From NCBI GenBank assembly GCA_949751835.1, contig CATKHK010000186.1, forward strand, positions 1 to 23,171: a stretch of DNA of 23,171 nt, in the 5' to 3' direction. Shown piece after piece: positions 9,200 to 17,957 of this stretch; the first letter of the stretch is position 1, and each line of letters begins with the position of its first letter. Both the position numbers and the translations under genes were made by a program. Source of the stretch: Blepharisma japonicum. Lineage: Eukaryota; Ciliophora; Heterotrichea; Heterotrichida; Blepharismidae. Below the pieces are notes generated by a model. It was not told the origin of the DNA and did no database searches. It saw only the letters and a list, made by a program, of their open reading frames with translations.

Positions 9200-9990
9200 G
9201 TGCATTTTAAAAGAAAAAAGAGTGCAATTTATTATAAAGGATCCATATATTCTTGAGTTTTATCTATGCGAGAAGCTCCTCAAAGACCTAAGAACTGAAA
9301 AGATATTTCTTTAATTAAAAATTCGTATTTCAATAATTTGAACTTTACTTATCATTGACTATTTACAAAATACCTCAAGCAATTCTCATTAGAAGATGAT
9401 AAACAAAGGCTTTTCACAATTATGCTTCTTCCTTGAGAATTATACAATAAAATGGTGAATCACTGACCCTCCATCTCTTAATTCCGAATCTGATCTTCTG
9501 CTTCTAAATTTATAAGATTTTAATTTCTTGGTAAGACTTAAACCTAATTTATATTTAATTTTCTGATATTTCTCAATATTATAATTTCGATATCTTCTGA
9601 AATTCATTTACTTAATTTATAACTTAGCCTGATTTCTTCTTCCCTATTTTTATTATTATTTATTTTGTATTCTATATCATTTTGCATCACTAATAATTGT
9701 CACATCAGTATTCTTGCATCTGAAGATATTTGTACAGATTTATCTCACTCATATTTCTTTCAACTAATTGGCTTGAAAAATCTAATATTCTGCTACTTGC
9801 ATAGTCAAAAAAGTTATCATCAAAATCTCTATCACTCACTATCTTCACGTGAAACATAATCTTCATCTTGATGCATAGATAAAATGCAGTTAGAAAAGTT
9901 CATCATATACATTTTCACAGAAGAAAGGAGTCTGTAAAGTCTGAAGCTCCATTAAATATAAACTGCACGAATAAGAAATTTGTAAAATTA
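9200..9990 (-). pseudogene. Decayed minus-strand coding stretch, unrecognised
   Basis: Read on the minus strand, several adjoining stretches look protein-coding but change frame. These are MELQTLQTPFFCENVYDELF near 9960-9895; SMHQDEDYVSRED near 9875-9840; DFDDNFFDYASSRILDFSSQ onward from 9825; a basic ORF from ATG 9607 to TAA 9440 (55 residues, RRYRNYNIEKYQKI at its start); and a run with CLSSSNENCLRYFVNSQW near 9390-9340, in which TGA reads as Trp. The plus-strand ORF 9665-9859 in the same place is hydrophobic, low-complexity and less convincing. I do not recognise a family. Confidence 0.35.
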
Positions 9991-10389
9991 AATCATTAAA
10001 ATGATTTTACGCAGTAGGAATAAACTTTAAAGGCCAAAAAAATTATAAAATTTAGTGAGTAACAAATTTCACAAGAACTTTGAGTGTTTCACTGTTTGTT
10101 AAAAAATAACGCTAATACGAAAGTATTAAACAAAAATATTGATAATTTTAATAGAACACAAACACATTTGATAAAGCCTGAAGATCAGCTAAAAAAGACT
10201 CTAACATAAATGAATTTAGGAAACGAATTTAGATATATATCTTATTTCGAAATAGCTCCCTAAAAATGATAAAAATCAAATGCTTGCATATAATTGAAAA
10301 AAAGAATTACTTTTTTGGTAAGATCTAATGAAATAAACAAGAAACAAAGCAATCATAAGATCAACTTAATTCAACTCTTATATATCAAA
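9991..10389. other. AT-rich stretch, no gene seen
   Basis: Stops occur in every frame. Weak similarity to the family may begin near the right end, where copy C starts. Confidence 0.4.
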
Positions 10390-10671
10390 GCTTTAGTTTA
10401 ATTTCTGATATTAATTCAAAACTTTCCTTTATATCAAAATTAGATCAGTCTTCAAATCAATCAATCCTTTTACCTCTCAATTGAAATCAATCCTACATTT
10501 TCAGTCATGGGATTTATAATCGCCTCTACATTGTTACATTTGGCAGTGGTATAAACGAGCTTTATTTTCAGATTAAAATTATCTCATCTTATAAAGTTTC
10601 CCAGCATAGCAATCTCTTTCCAGAAATTGATGATGCAGCCCTCACAAATCAATTAGGATAATAGCAAGCAT

Positions 10672-10800
10672 TTTGTCAGCTTATCCTTCTTTTGCCAAAG
10701 TTACTCCAGGATTATCAGTTGCAAAAGTTTTAACTTAATTATTTTTAATTCGAATCTTATATTTCGGTGTCCTATTTCCCATACAGACCTAAATTTTTCG
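10672..10800 (+). repeat. Copy C internal duplicate, first block
   Basis: Aligns with B 7340-7460: TTGTCAGCTTATCCTTC against TTTCAGCGACTTATCCTAG, then ATATTTCGGTGTCC against GTATTGGGGAGTTGG. The same B interval is matched again at 11219. Confidence 0.45.
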
Positions 10801-11218
10801 ATTGCCTAAGCACCCATCCAGTACTGCAACTCAATCAGTTTCTCAAGTTCTGAATAGGTTGCTTTCCTTGGAGTCTTAGCTCTTTCAGGCTTTATCATAC
10901 AATGAATTTAAAATCAAAATTCTAGCAAACTTTTAGCTCATAAGGGGAAAACACATCCGAGGATAAAAAGTCCAAATATTAGGTTAATTGCCCGATGAAT
11001 CTAATTTTGTGCATAGATATTGTCCCACTACACTTTCCAACATCACTTCATTTCATCTTAAGAAGCAGCAAATTGTTCCTAAAGAAAATTTGGGCTGTGC
11101 TAAACATCACCAGAGTTGCTTAACTTGAGCTAGTAAACCGGGATTCGGCAGATTTAAATTAGTTCTAGCGGCAAGCTGCTCTCCAGTCAATTCGGAGAGA
11201 GACATCTTATTAAATATC

Positions 11219-11330
11219 TGTCACAAAAATCAGCGCATCTGAAATAAAAGCTATTGTAAAACTCCAGTAGCTTTATTGGAGTCTTGGATGTTAAACTTCT
11301 TCTATCTTATCTTTTTTGAGCTCTCAGCTT
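11219..11330 (+). repeat. Copy C internal duplicate, second block
   Basis: Aligns with B 7384-7500: TGTCACAAAAATCAGCGCATC against GTCACCAAGGTAAGTGCTTC, then TATTGGAGTCTTGGATGT against TATTGGGGAGTTGGATGT. After it, C stays collinear with B. B appears to have one such module where the ancestor of C had two. Confidence 0.45.
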
Positions 11331-12320
11331 TCGTTTCTTTATATTTCAGCACCTTCTGAGTCTATTCAAACTTTTCAGAAACAATTAATTCATTAATATC
11401 ACTCATACATAAATTAAAATTGATATTACTATGGTTATATTGATATTAATTCCTTCTTCAGAAGATTTCATTCTGAACACTGCAGTGATTATTTGACTTC
11501 CGCTCATGCTATCACTAAATCTGGAGCATCGCTTTATTTCAACTGGCTTATGTTAGGGATTAACTATTCTTTTTCTGAATATTGCAACAAAATTGACTAT
11601 CAATGTTTGAGCTTATCTTCGAAGTACCCATAACTTTATTACAGATGGAGCTGAGCAATATTATTCTACTTCACTTTCCTTTAATAATTCTATACATCAG
11701 TCGCATTGCTAAAGTTTTGGCAAAGAAGTGGCCGAGAATCCTTTATGGCTGATTATGTAAGCTCATCGAGGAGAATATTGACTGATACTTTTTCTAATAT
11801 AAACCTTTATTATAATTTTCTTTCTGATAATAAATATTCACTCTATACTTTTTCATCAATGATTTGCAATTCAAGCAAAATCTTATTTTATTCTCAAACA
11901 TAATTGACGCTTTAAGCTTAGGAAAATCAAAGCTAATCATCTGAACAATTCCAGCATGTAAAAGTGTTCCGCAAAGAGTTTTCTTGCTAATGCATCTGCA
12001 AATTTCACGAAATCTTATTCTGTAGCTGGAAATATTTATGCCTCATACCTTAATAATAATCTGATAAGTTGCATTACATATAAATAGCTAGCTCTGCGAC
12101 GCAAGAGTATTGCTTACTCTTTTTGCATTTGCTGTGAGTAATAGAAAATTTCATATTGTAAAAGCTTGATAGTTTTAATGTCTATCTTTGAATATTTTTT
12201 AAATCATAAAAATTTATTTTAAAAACAGGAGAATGGCTTGAAAGCAGGGGTTTCTTGAATTCGTTATTTCACTTATTTAAATAATTATCCAGTAGCACCT
12301 TCTTGAATTAACTAATACCT

Positions 12321-13279
12321 AAAAATAAAAAATTAATAAAAATCGAAATATTAATTTTTGATAAAGTCAATTATTAGATTTCTTTATGACATTATTTATT
12401 AGTAAAGCAAGAAGTCAATATTTTAAATTTAGTTTTAAAATTTTATCTATTGATAGTGTTGAAAATAATTAATTATTTAGAATAAAAATATTAAAGGATC
12501 TTTAAATCTTGATTTTAGTTTCAATAATATTTTATACGAAATTAGATATCAAAAAGAATTTATTGATGTAATAACCATTAAGATGCAGCAATTAAAAATT
12601 TTGCTATAAGTAAAAGTAAAATATTCTGAGCTCTATTTACTCTGACTTGATCAAGTCGACATCTAGGATATAGCATATTTTATAATTCAAGGAATTAGTT
12701 TATGACCAAAAATGGCCAATCCAAATTCCAAAGCTGATTCAGAATTATTGGATACAGCCAAACAAAATAGAGCCAGGACGATAGGGGAAATATCAAATTC
12801 AAATCATATGATTATTCTTTTTATGATAATGCTATGTTTTTAATTTAGCATATATTGGAACTTCGTGAAATAATGATATTTAAATTTAGATAAAATTACT
12901 AGGCTTGATATTTTTCCTAATGAATAAAATTATTTACTAATTTCGTTGAAAGTTATGAAATTATTAAAATAAAACTTATAAGCAGTGCATTAGATATAAA
13001 AATCACTGCGCCAGGAGAGGTAATTTTAGCCCAAAGGCATTGTTATGAAATGATAGAAGTATCTCCTTGACATTGAATCAATCATAACTTGACCATCTTT
13101 TTATAAACTAAAGGAAATGCAAACATTTTTATTATGGGACAACTTATTATCTCTAAATTATTGTATGAGATAAAGAAAATTAATAAAATCTAATATTTTA
13201 ATTAAAATTGTTCAAAAATATCTGTGTCAAAATTATGAATTCCTTGATATATGTTTTAATTAATTTAAAATTGAAGGCT
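12321..13279 (+). pseudogene. Anonymous sequence with traces of decayed coding
   Basis: Mostly AT-rich with stops. Two plus-strand patches look like old protein-coding sequence. The first, near 12698-12772, reads DQKWPIQIPKLIQNYWIQP. The second, near 12955-13080, is a run containing ALDIKITAPGEVILAQRHCY that continues to SPWHWINHNL if two TGA codons are Trp. No family recognised; they could be remnants of a gene split by the LINE insertion at 13295 or of something older. Confidence 0.25.
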
Positions 13280-13294
13280 TGAGTGTCAAAATAT
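13280..13294 (+). repeat. Left target-site duplication of the LINE
   Basis: TGAGTGTCAAAATAT, repeated perfectly at 15125-15139. The retrotransposon sequence lies exactly between the two copies. Confidence 0.85.
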
Positions 13295-13370
13295 ACTTTT
13301 TTATGTATTAGATGTGAAAGAAAAAGCAGAAGTAGACCATTCTCAGAGTTGCGAACGATGAAGAGCTCCA

Positions 13371-14114
13371 ATGGCAGGGAAGGATTTTGCTATGGCTATA
13401 GTACTCCCATCAACATTTTACCAAGAATGGATGATTCAGGATGTTGGGATGAACATTGAAGTTTACCTGTCAAAATATCTAGCTAAACGTAACGAAGAAG
13501 AGAAGATTAGCATGTGCTACTCATTCGTAATAACATTAGAAGCGAATAAAAGGGATGGAGAGGTGTTCAGGAGTCTTAAATTGCCATCAAGTGATGCGGC
13601 AATCACATTTGCAGATGAAGAATCATAGCTGGACATAAAGAAAAGAGGAAGACTAACAGTTCAGCATGAAATGAAAAAATATATTATGCCAGTGGGGCCT
13701 GTCTTTGGAGGAGCAGCATTCAACTATGCAAGATATCAGATAAAAATTTACAATACCAGCAGGGATATCGATTGGCGATATAATTCTAAGCTTAACAAGT
13801 TATGCACGGTGGTCAAAGTGGTAACAGATAATGAAGTTAATTTAGGTGAGGAAAACTACATCATGAACTTCACTTCAAACTCAAGGTACAGCTTTATGGG
13901 GAATTCGGCTCATTGTAAAACGCTATAGATTTAGTTGATGAAGTGACTGTGAAGGGCAGGAAGTGTGGCTTAAACACGGGCCTCCCTATACTGTGATGCA
14001 TGCAAGGAACTTGGTCATAATGAAAAGGGGCATAAGGAAATAATGATCAGAAGAAGTGAGCGTAAAAGAAAAATTGAAGCTTCCAGGAGAAAAGAGAAGA
14101 AGAAAAAAAGATAA
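13371..14114 (+). pseudogene. LINE ORF1-like protein with zinc knuckle (broken)
   Basis: Frame 0 gives 85 residues from Met 13371 (context WRAPMAGKDF, with sense possibly entering from upstream). TAG 13626-13628 interrupts it, then the same frame continues to TAG 13926. Sense shifts to frame 2 (DLVDEVTVKGRKCGL) and back to frame 0 near 13985, where CDACKELGHNEKGH forms a Cys-x2-Cys-x4-His-x4-His knuckle followed by a very basic tail (KRKIEASRRKEKKKKR) and TAA 14112-14114. Nucleic-acid binding, as for ORF1 proteins that coat LINE RNA, is inferred. The classical gag knuckle ends in Cys; here it ends in His. Confidence 0.6.
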
Positions 14115-14181
14115 ACAGATTGGTCAGAGAAGAGTCAAAGAAAAGAATGCAGATTTATGAACGAGATAAACTAAATAGTTT

Positions 14182-14400
14182 AGATATGTAAAAGTAAATG
14201 GGAAGCGAATAGCTAAGGATGCCAGTGAAGTGAAGAAAGAAGAAAAGGAAAGCAATAACGAGAAGGAAGCTGTAGCGGAGATTAAGATTGATACAACAAT
14301 GAAGCAGGAGAGATCTGGTAAAACAGGGGATGCTATTGATCTGCCCAAATGGAGAACAATGACAGAAGCAGGATTTTCTAGGCGGAATTCAAGAGAGTAA
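14182..14400 (+). pseudogene. LINE ORF1 C-terminal acidic/basic segment (frame 1)
   Basis: Frame 1 is open from 14182 to TAA 14398-14400: RYVKVNGKRIAKDASEVKKE, then a Lys/Glu-rich linker and DLPKWRTMTEAGFSRRNSRE. It is probably the end of ORF1, separated from the knuckle by a frameshift near 14110-14180. ORF2 starts 30 bases further on. Confidence 0.45.
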
Positions 14401-14429
14401 AGCACAATGTGAAAGGGAGATTGAAAACA

Positions 14430-14769
14430 ATGAGTCACTTTAATATACAGGGGGCAGCAACTAAAGGGCAACATAAAAGCGAATTTGTCAGGGAAATCAA
14501 CTCTGATCTACTAGGACTTTGTGAGACGCATTGTGTGAATGAAAAAGAATTACCACAAATACACGGATACATATGAGTGATGAGCCCAGAGACTGGACGA
14601 GGAGTTGGATAGGAATACTGATAAAGAAAGATGCTGAGATAGAGGTAGGCGAACTGCGTGTATTTATGGAAGGCAGGTGATAGGGCTTGAAATTGGGGAA
14701 TTTGTTCTGAAAGAGGCATACTCACAGGTGGAAGGAGGCGATGAAAAAGAAAGATCAAAATGCGGGAGA
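14430..14769 (+). pseudogene. LINE ORF2 N-terminus: APE-type endonuclease fragment
   Basis: ATG 14430 begins MSHFNIQGAATKG. The Asn-Ile-x-Gly motif and the later LLGLCETH (catalytic Glu motif) are the first two conserved boxes of APE endonucleases. TGA 14574-14576 falls where Trp fits (GYIWVMSPETGRGVG). TAG 14610 is a frameshift effect: sense continues in frame 2 (GILIKKDAEIEVGEL), then frame 1 (YGRQVIGLEIGEFVLKEAY). The later Asp/His catalytic boxes are deleted; the sequence jumps to the RT at 14777. Confidence 0.75.
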
Positions 14770-14776
14770 TTATTAG

Positions 14777-15058
14777 CCTGTAACACTGCTTAATTCGGCT
14801 TATAAAGTCCTAGATAAAATAGTAGCCAATAGGTTAGCTCAAGCGATAACGAGCAAACTAATAATGCACCCAGTGCAGGCTGGATTTATGGCACGGATGT
14901 CTACCTCTGATCAGATATTCAGGTTAGAAACAATTATAGAACACTCTCGGCTCAAGAAGGAAGGGATTGTATGTGCATTTTTAGACATAAGTAAGGCTTT
15001 TGATATGGTAAGACACTCTGACCTGAAGCAAAGGGCTAGAACACATGGTGCAGCCTAG
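14777..15058 (+). pseudogene. LINE reverse transcriptase, N-terminal part
   Basis: Frame 2 reads PVTLLNSAYKVLDKIVANRL, then VQAGF with DQIFRLETIIEHSR, then FLDISKAFDMV, and stops at TAG 15056-15058. These are RT blocks 1, 2 and motif A of the non-LTR class (RP-(I/V)-(S/T)-LLN, QAGF, FLDISKAFD with the first catalytic Asp). Motif C (F/Y-A-D-D), the thumb and everything downstream are missing. The deletion lies inside the target-site duplications, so it happened either before transposition or afterwards within the inserted copy. Confidence 0.85.
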
Positions 15059-15124
15059 GATCACTAATTAACTAGTAAAGAGCTCATAAGAGCTTTATTA
15101 GGTCTAGGCCTAATGTAATGATTA

Positions 15125-15139
15125 TGAGTGTCAAAATAT
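15125..15139 (+). repeat. Right target-site duplication of the LINE
   Basis: TGAGTGTCAAAATAT, identical to 13280-13294. Confidence 0.85.
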
Positions 15140-15516
15140 GCTATTAATTTTAAATTTAATTATGTTTGAAAACTTTCTTTTTAGCTCAGTAACAGAGACA
15201 TTTATCATATATTTCCCAATATAAAAATATTTTGCTTTGAAATATACAGCAATAATAGCAGGGCTAGCCTGAGATAGCTTAATTATTAGCCCTTTTAATT
15301 TTTACAAGTGACCTTCAAAATTTAAATAGCCATTTTTAGCTTCTATCGAAAATCTTTTATAGCTTTTCAAAAATTAATTATAAAGCTTATAAGATTTTTT
15401 ATTTAGCTACTATATTCAAATCTGCCTAAATACACTACAACAATAGATTTAAATCCGAAAATTTCGATTTTTGTTTATGCACGTAAGGAACCTTTTCCAT
15501 TTTTTACTCTATATAC
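15140..15516. other. AT-rich stretch, no gene seen
   Basis: Stops in all frames and no RNA fold or repeat that I can support. Confidence 0.45.
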
Positions 15517-16010
15517 ATGTCTTTTGTGAGGAGATCTATAATTAATAAAATTATAAGAGCAAAAGTCTCTCTCCTGCCTCTTAAAAGAAGATTTGATGAA
15601 TAGAATGGTTTTTCAATATACAATTCTGATGGAAATATAAAGAAAATCAAAAAATGACGAATGCTGAATTTCTTCTCGTCCTTATTCAAGGGTAAATTGG
15701 ATTATCTGCTTGAGAAAGACTCAGACTTGAAAAGCTTGCTAATAAAAGCTCATAAAGAGAAGAAGTCTCCCTCTGAATATTGGCTAAAAATTATAAATAT
15801 ATTTTATTATTGAGGATTATTTTCCATCTAAAAATTTATTCTGTTTTAGCTGGAGATAAAAGGAAATTTTAGACGTTTAAGAAAGAAATTAGTAGAAAAG
15901 CCTTAAGCTAAGTTTTGGTATTTGGCAGAACCTGGCATCCTAATGAAAAGTAAGTGGCGAATAAATTTAATTTTAAGTAATTAAGGTTAAAATTTTTGAA
16001 ATATGGAAAC
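15517..16010 (+). pseudogene. Decayed basic protein gene, unrecognised
   Basis: One frame from ATG 15517 reads as a basic protein: SFVRRSIINKIIRAKVSLLP, then, after TAG 15601, SIYNSDGNIKKIKKW and FFSSLFKGKLDYLLEKDSDL, to TAA 15829. It continues with further stops (near 15847 and 15904) to KFWYLAEPGILMKSKWR. Two TGA codons in the open part read as Trp. At least four stops in one frame suggest nonsense decay with few indels. A faintly similar block lies inverted at 17592-17855. No family recognised. Confidence 0.4.
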
Positions 16011-16220
16011 AATAGGGAAGCTCATTCACTCTGTGCTAAGTAGAAATTGCTACAAAGATTAAGGTTTAAAAATCCTTAAAATTTAAGGTGAAATAGGCTC
16101 TAGGGATGTTCAAGAAGAATTATGAAGAAAAATCGAAAATTCTAAATTTTAGAATTGGGAGAAGAAAAATATAATGTGCTTTTAAAGATTTAGACAATAA
16201 ATTAAAGCCATAGCCATATT

Positions 16221-16910
16221 CTAAGGCGATATGCCCTTGAGTGAAAGATAAGCAGACCTTATGACCAATTTAAGATCCTCAGCTGCTTGCTTATTGTCAG
16301 AAGTCAAAATCTGATAGGTTTTGGTTAGCAAAGAAGGCTCGCTCGTCCCACTTCTTAAATCGTCTTCAATTTGCGTTTTGATCTTCTTCATCTTATTGAT
16401 ATTTTCCCTTCTCTTTTCAACTTTTTCCTTATATTTCAATTTCTTTTTGCCATTATTCACCATTTTCATTAATTTGTACTTTTTCTCGTACTTTTCTGCC
16501 TCCTTTTCCTAATTCTTAATTACATTTAAGTAATAGTGAAACCGATCATTCAATAAAAAAAGCTTTGGATACCAAGTCAAAGCATAATCCACTACCCCAA
16601 AAGCATCTTTCTTATATTTCCCTTTTTGTGACGTGACGAGGGAACCTTCCTTAGACTTCACGAATTTAACTATTTCTTCGATTGGTGATGGACTGTGTCT
16701 TCGTAAAAAGTATATAACGCAGCCAACTGCAGTGCTTTCGAACGCTAATAATCTTTTGTCCTCTTCTTCTCCTTGGCCTACATGGCTGTAATTATTCTCA
16801 ATTTTTTGAGCTAGACCAGAAGATGCTGCTTGCGTGGCATAATCCTCTTGGTTTTCACTTTCCCAAGCTTTTTCACTATCTTTATCTTTTTGATCACTAT
16901 TCTTTACCAT
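16221..16910 (-). CDS. Small basic protein with predicted winged helix; one 15-nt intron
   Basis: ATG is at 16910-16908, with TAA three codons upstream supporting this start; the stop is TAG 16223-16221. Removing a 15-nt intron (16523-16509) joins 129 and 95 codons into a 224-residue protein. Residues 1-45 are acidic and Ser/Gln-rich. About 60-128 (SPSPIEEIVKFVKSKEGSLV through FGVVDYALTWYPKLFLLNDRFHYY) alternate helix, helix, strand-like wing, suggesting a winged-helix fold of the DNA-binding or adaptor type; this is by eye. About 130-180 is a Lys/Glu-rich coiled coil (KEAEKYEKKYKLMKM). No signal peptide, so nuclear or cytosolic. This is the only complete-looking gene fully inside the window. 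Without the intron, the in-frame TAG would cut the protein at residue 133. Confidence 0.75.
16509..16523 (-). other. 15-nt spliceosomal intron
   Basis: On the minus strand the sequence is GTAATTAAGAATTAG, between codons AAT and GAA (phase 0). It has GTA at the 5' end, TAG at the 3' end and A at position 10, where heterotrich 15-nt introns carry the branch-point A. Unspliced, it ends in an in-frame TAG, so retention would terminate translation. Confidence 0.8.
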
Positions 16911-17284
16911 TTTATATTATCTACAATTACTGAATATTCGTAATGCAAATGGAAAATCTATTTGGAAGATTCTTATTATCAGAACATCTAGCTATTCATC
17001 TTATTAACCAAACAAATTTATGATTCCTACTTAAATATTTAGCTTGATAGCATTTTAATAATTTTTTACTTTTTTATATTTAGTACTTTCTGAAAAATCC
17101 CTAAAAGGACAAATATTTGCAAGATATAAATGAAAGAAGAGAACAAAAAGATTGTAATGCTTTTAAAAGGATTTTATTAGAGTTTCCTAATTTTTCAGTG
17201 AGCGAGATTTTTTAACTACAAAATTAGCATAAGACGCTGGATTTTCTATTTTTAAGCTATTTTTTATTTTTCTTTTAATTTATT
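16911..17284. other. Upstream of the minus-strand gene, no further gene seen
   Basis: AT-rich; presumably contains the promoter of the 16910 gene, but no element is recognisable. Confidence 0.4.
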
Positions 17285-17455
17285 ATAGCTGCGCAGGCTT
17301 CGTCTTGAATTCTAATGAGATTTCAATTTGATTTTCTAAAAGCTAGCCATATTTCTTTGAAATTTTATGCCGACGACCTAAGATTGAATTTCTTCACCTC
17401 TTCGCCTTTTACGAAGATAATAAGTTCTTTATCATTTTTAAGCTTAGAAAAGGCT
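17285..17455 (-). pseudogene. Possible decayed coding patch
   Basis: One minus frame reads KLKNDKELIIFVKGEEVKKF, then, after one stop, FKEIWLAFRKSNWNLIRIQD with a TGA as Trp, to TAA. It is short and isolated and could be a continuation of the ORF at 17592-17807. Weak evidence. Confidence 0.25.
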
Positions 17456-17591
17456 TATCTCTTCATTTTCTTCATTAATCTTTAAGATTTACCATCAAGA
17501 ATGACTCGTCATGATTCCATACCAATAATCCGGGCTTTCAATTAGGAGGTTTTTGTGGTTATTTCTAGGCCAAACCTAAATCATCAACTTC

Positions 17592-17807
17592 TTAATTCAA
17601 TAGCTTCTCATTGCTCTCTTCTCTCCCCATAGATCCTTCCCAATTCAGAATTTCAAAAATATTTCTTCTGATTTTAACTATAAAATACCAAAAACTCTTC
17701 CTCATTTCGATTTTTCTTCACCTTTTTCATAGGATCTTATCCCAAAAACATTCCCATACCTTCCGTCTGCTTCTCAACTCTGGGAGCTTAAGTTTTGCCT
17801 CCGGCAT
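17592..17807 (-). CDS. Short basic ORF under UGA=Trp code, unrecognised
   Basis: ATG 17807-17805 to TAA 17594-17592 gives 71 residues if two TGA codons are Trp: starts MPEAKLKLPELRSRRKVWEC, with KILWKRWRKIEMRKSFWYF in the middle. It has seven Trp/Tyr/Phe-basic clusters and is strongly cationic, with no signal peptide. Upstream sense (SKSIIIK) is in the same frame after a TAG, so it may be the remnant of a longer gene. The block around its start resembles the inverted block at 15505-15600. The plus-strand ORF 17611-17853 is its hydrophobic shadow. Confidence 0.35.
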
Positions 17808-17957
17808 CTTTATAATTATAGACTTGCTCGGAAAAAGTCCCTATATATACTGAAAGCTTAAAAAGGTCCCATAGGCGCAAAAACAAAAATCGTTAAAATT
17901 TTTTCCAAATTTCTTTTTTGAAACGCATTTAAGCAAATTTGGATTTAAAACTCAAAA
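17808..17957. other. 5' flank of copy D
   Basis: A/T-rich leader of copy D between it and the divergent short ORF, with runs of A and T near 17880-17925 and AAAACTCAAAAATG at the start codon. Any promoter for D must lie here or overlap the minus-strand ORF. No motif recognised. Confidence 0.4.

Larger units (their letters stand above)
10390..12320 (+). pseudogene. Surface-protein family copy C: old, heavily decayed
   Basis: Scattered blocks line up in order with copy B 7030-8470. ACATTTTCAG near 10495 matches B 7141; CCAGGATTATCAGTTGCAAAAG near 10708 matches B 7369; the block with CAGAAGATTTCATTCTGAACACTGCAGTGA near 11459-11490 matches B 7626-7652. GAAGTACCCATAACTTTATTACAGA near 11620 matches B 7785; SSSRRILTD near 11760 matches VSTSRRLQT; and the block near 12255-12320 matches the start of copy A. 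Stops and indels are present in every frame, so C is far older than B. It is about 500 bp longer than the same interval of B because one block appears twice (see 10672 and 11219). Nothing downstream matches the A/B flank. Confidence 0.7.
13295..15124 (+). mobile_element. Internally deleted non-LTR retrotransposon (LINE), 1.8 kb
   Basis: The element is bounded by a perfect 15-bp direct repeat. In order on the plus strand it contains an ORF1-like protein with a zinc knuckle, the start of an apurinic-type (APE) endonuclease, and the first third of a reverse transcriptase. That is the standard two-ORF LINE order. The middle and end of the endonuclease, RT motifs after motif A, and any RNase H or 3' domain are missing, so a full-length element would be several kb longer. 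Frameshifts and stops break both ORFs. There is no poly-A tail; the 3' end is TAATGTAATGATTAT. UGA is read as Trp inside the endonuclease, so the element is adapted to the host code. It is inactive. Base composition is less AT-rich than its surroundings. Confidence 0.85.

Noticed and set aside
14124-14758. Two minus-strand ORFs of 116 and 107 residues
   Set aside because: They lie antisense to LINE ORF1 and endonuclease motifs, and their Ser/Phe/Leu-rich composition is the shadow of Lys/Glu/Arg-rich coding sequence.
16509-16511. In-frame TAG read as Gln (older Blepharisma code table)
   Set aside because: Gene D uses no TAG in 1,738 codons although Gln is common, and the TAG coincides exactly with the end of a canonical 15-nt intron.
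16321-16512. Plus-strand hydrophobic ORF
   Set aside because: It is antisense to the Lys/Glu-rich coiled coil of the minus-strand gene; Phe/Leu richness is the expected complement.
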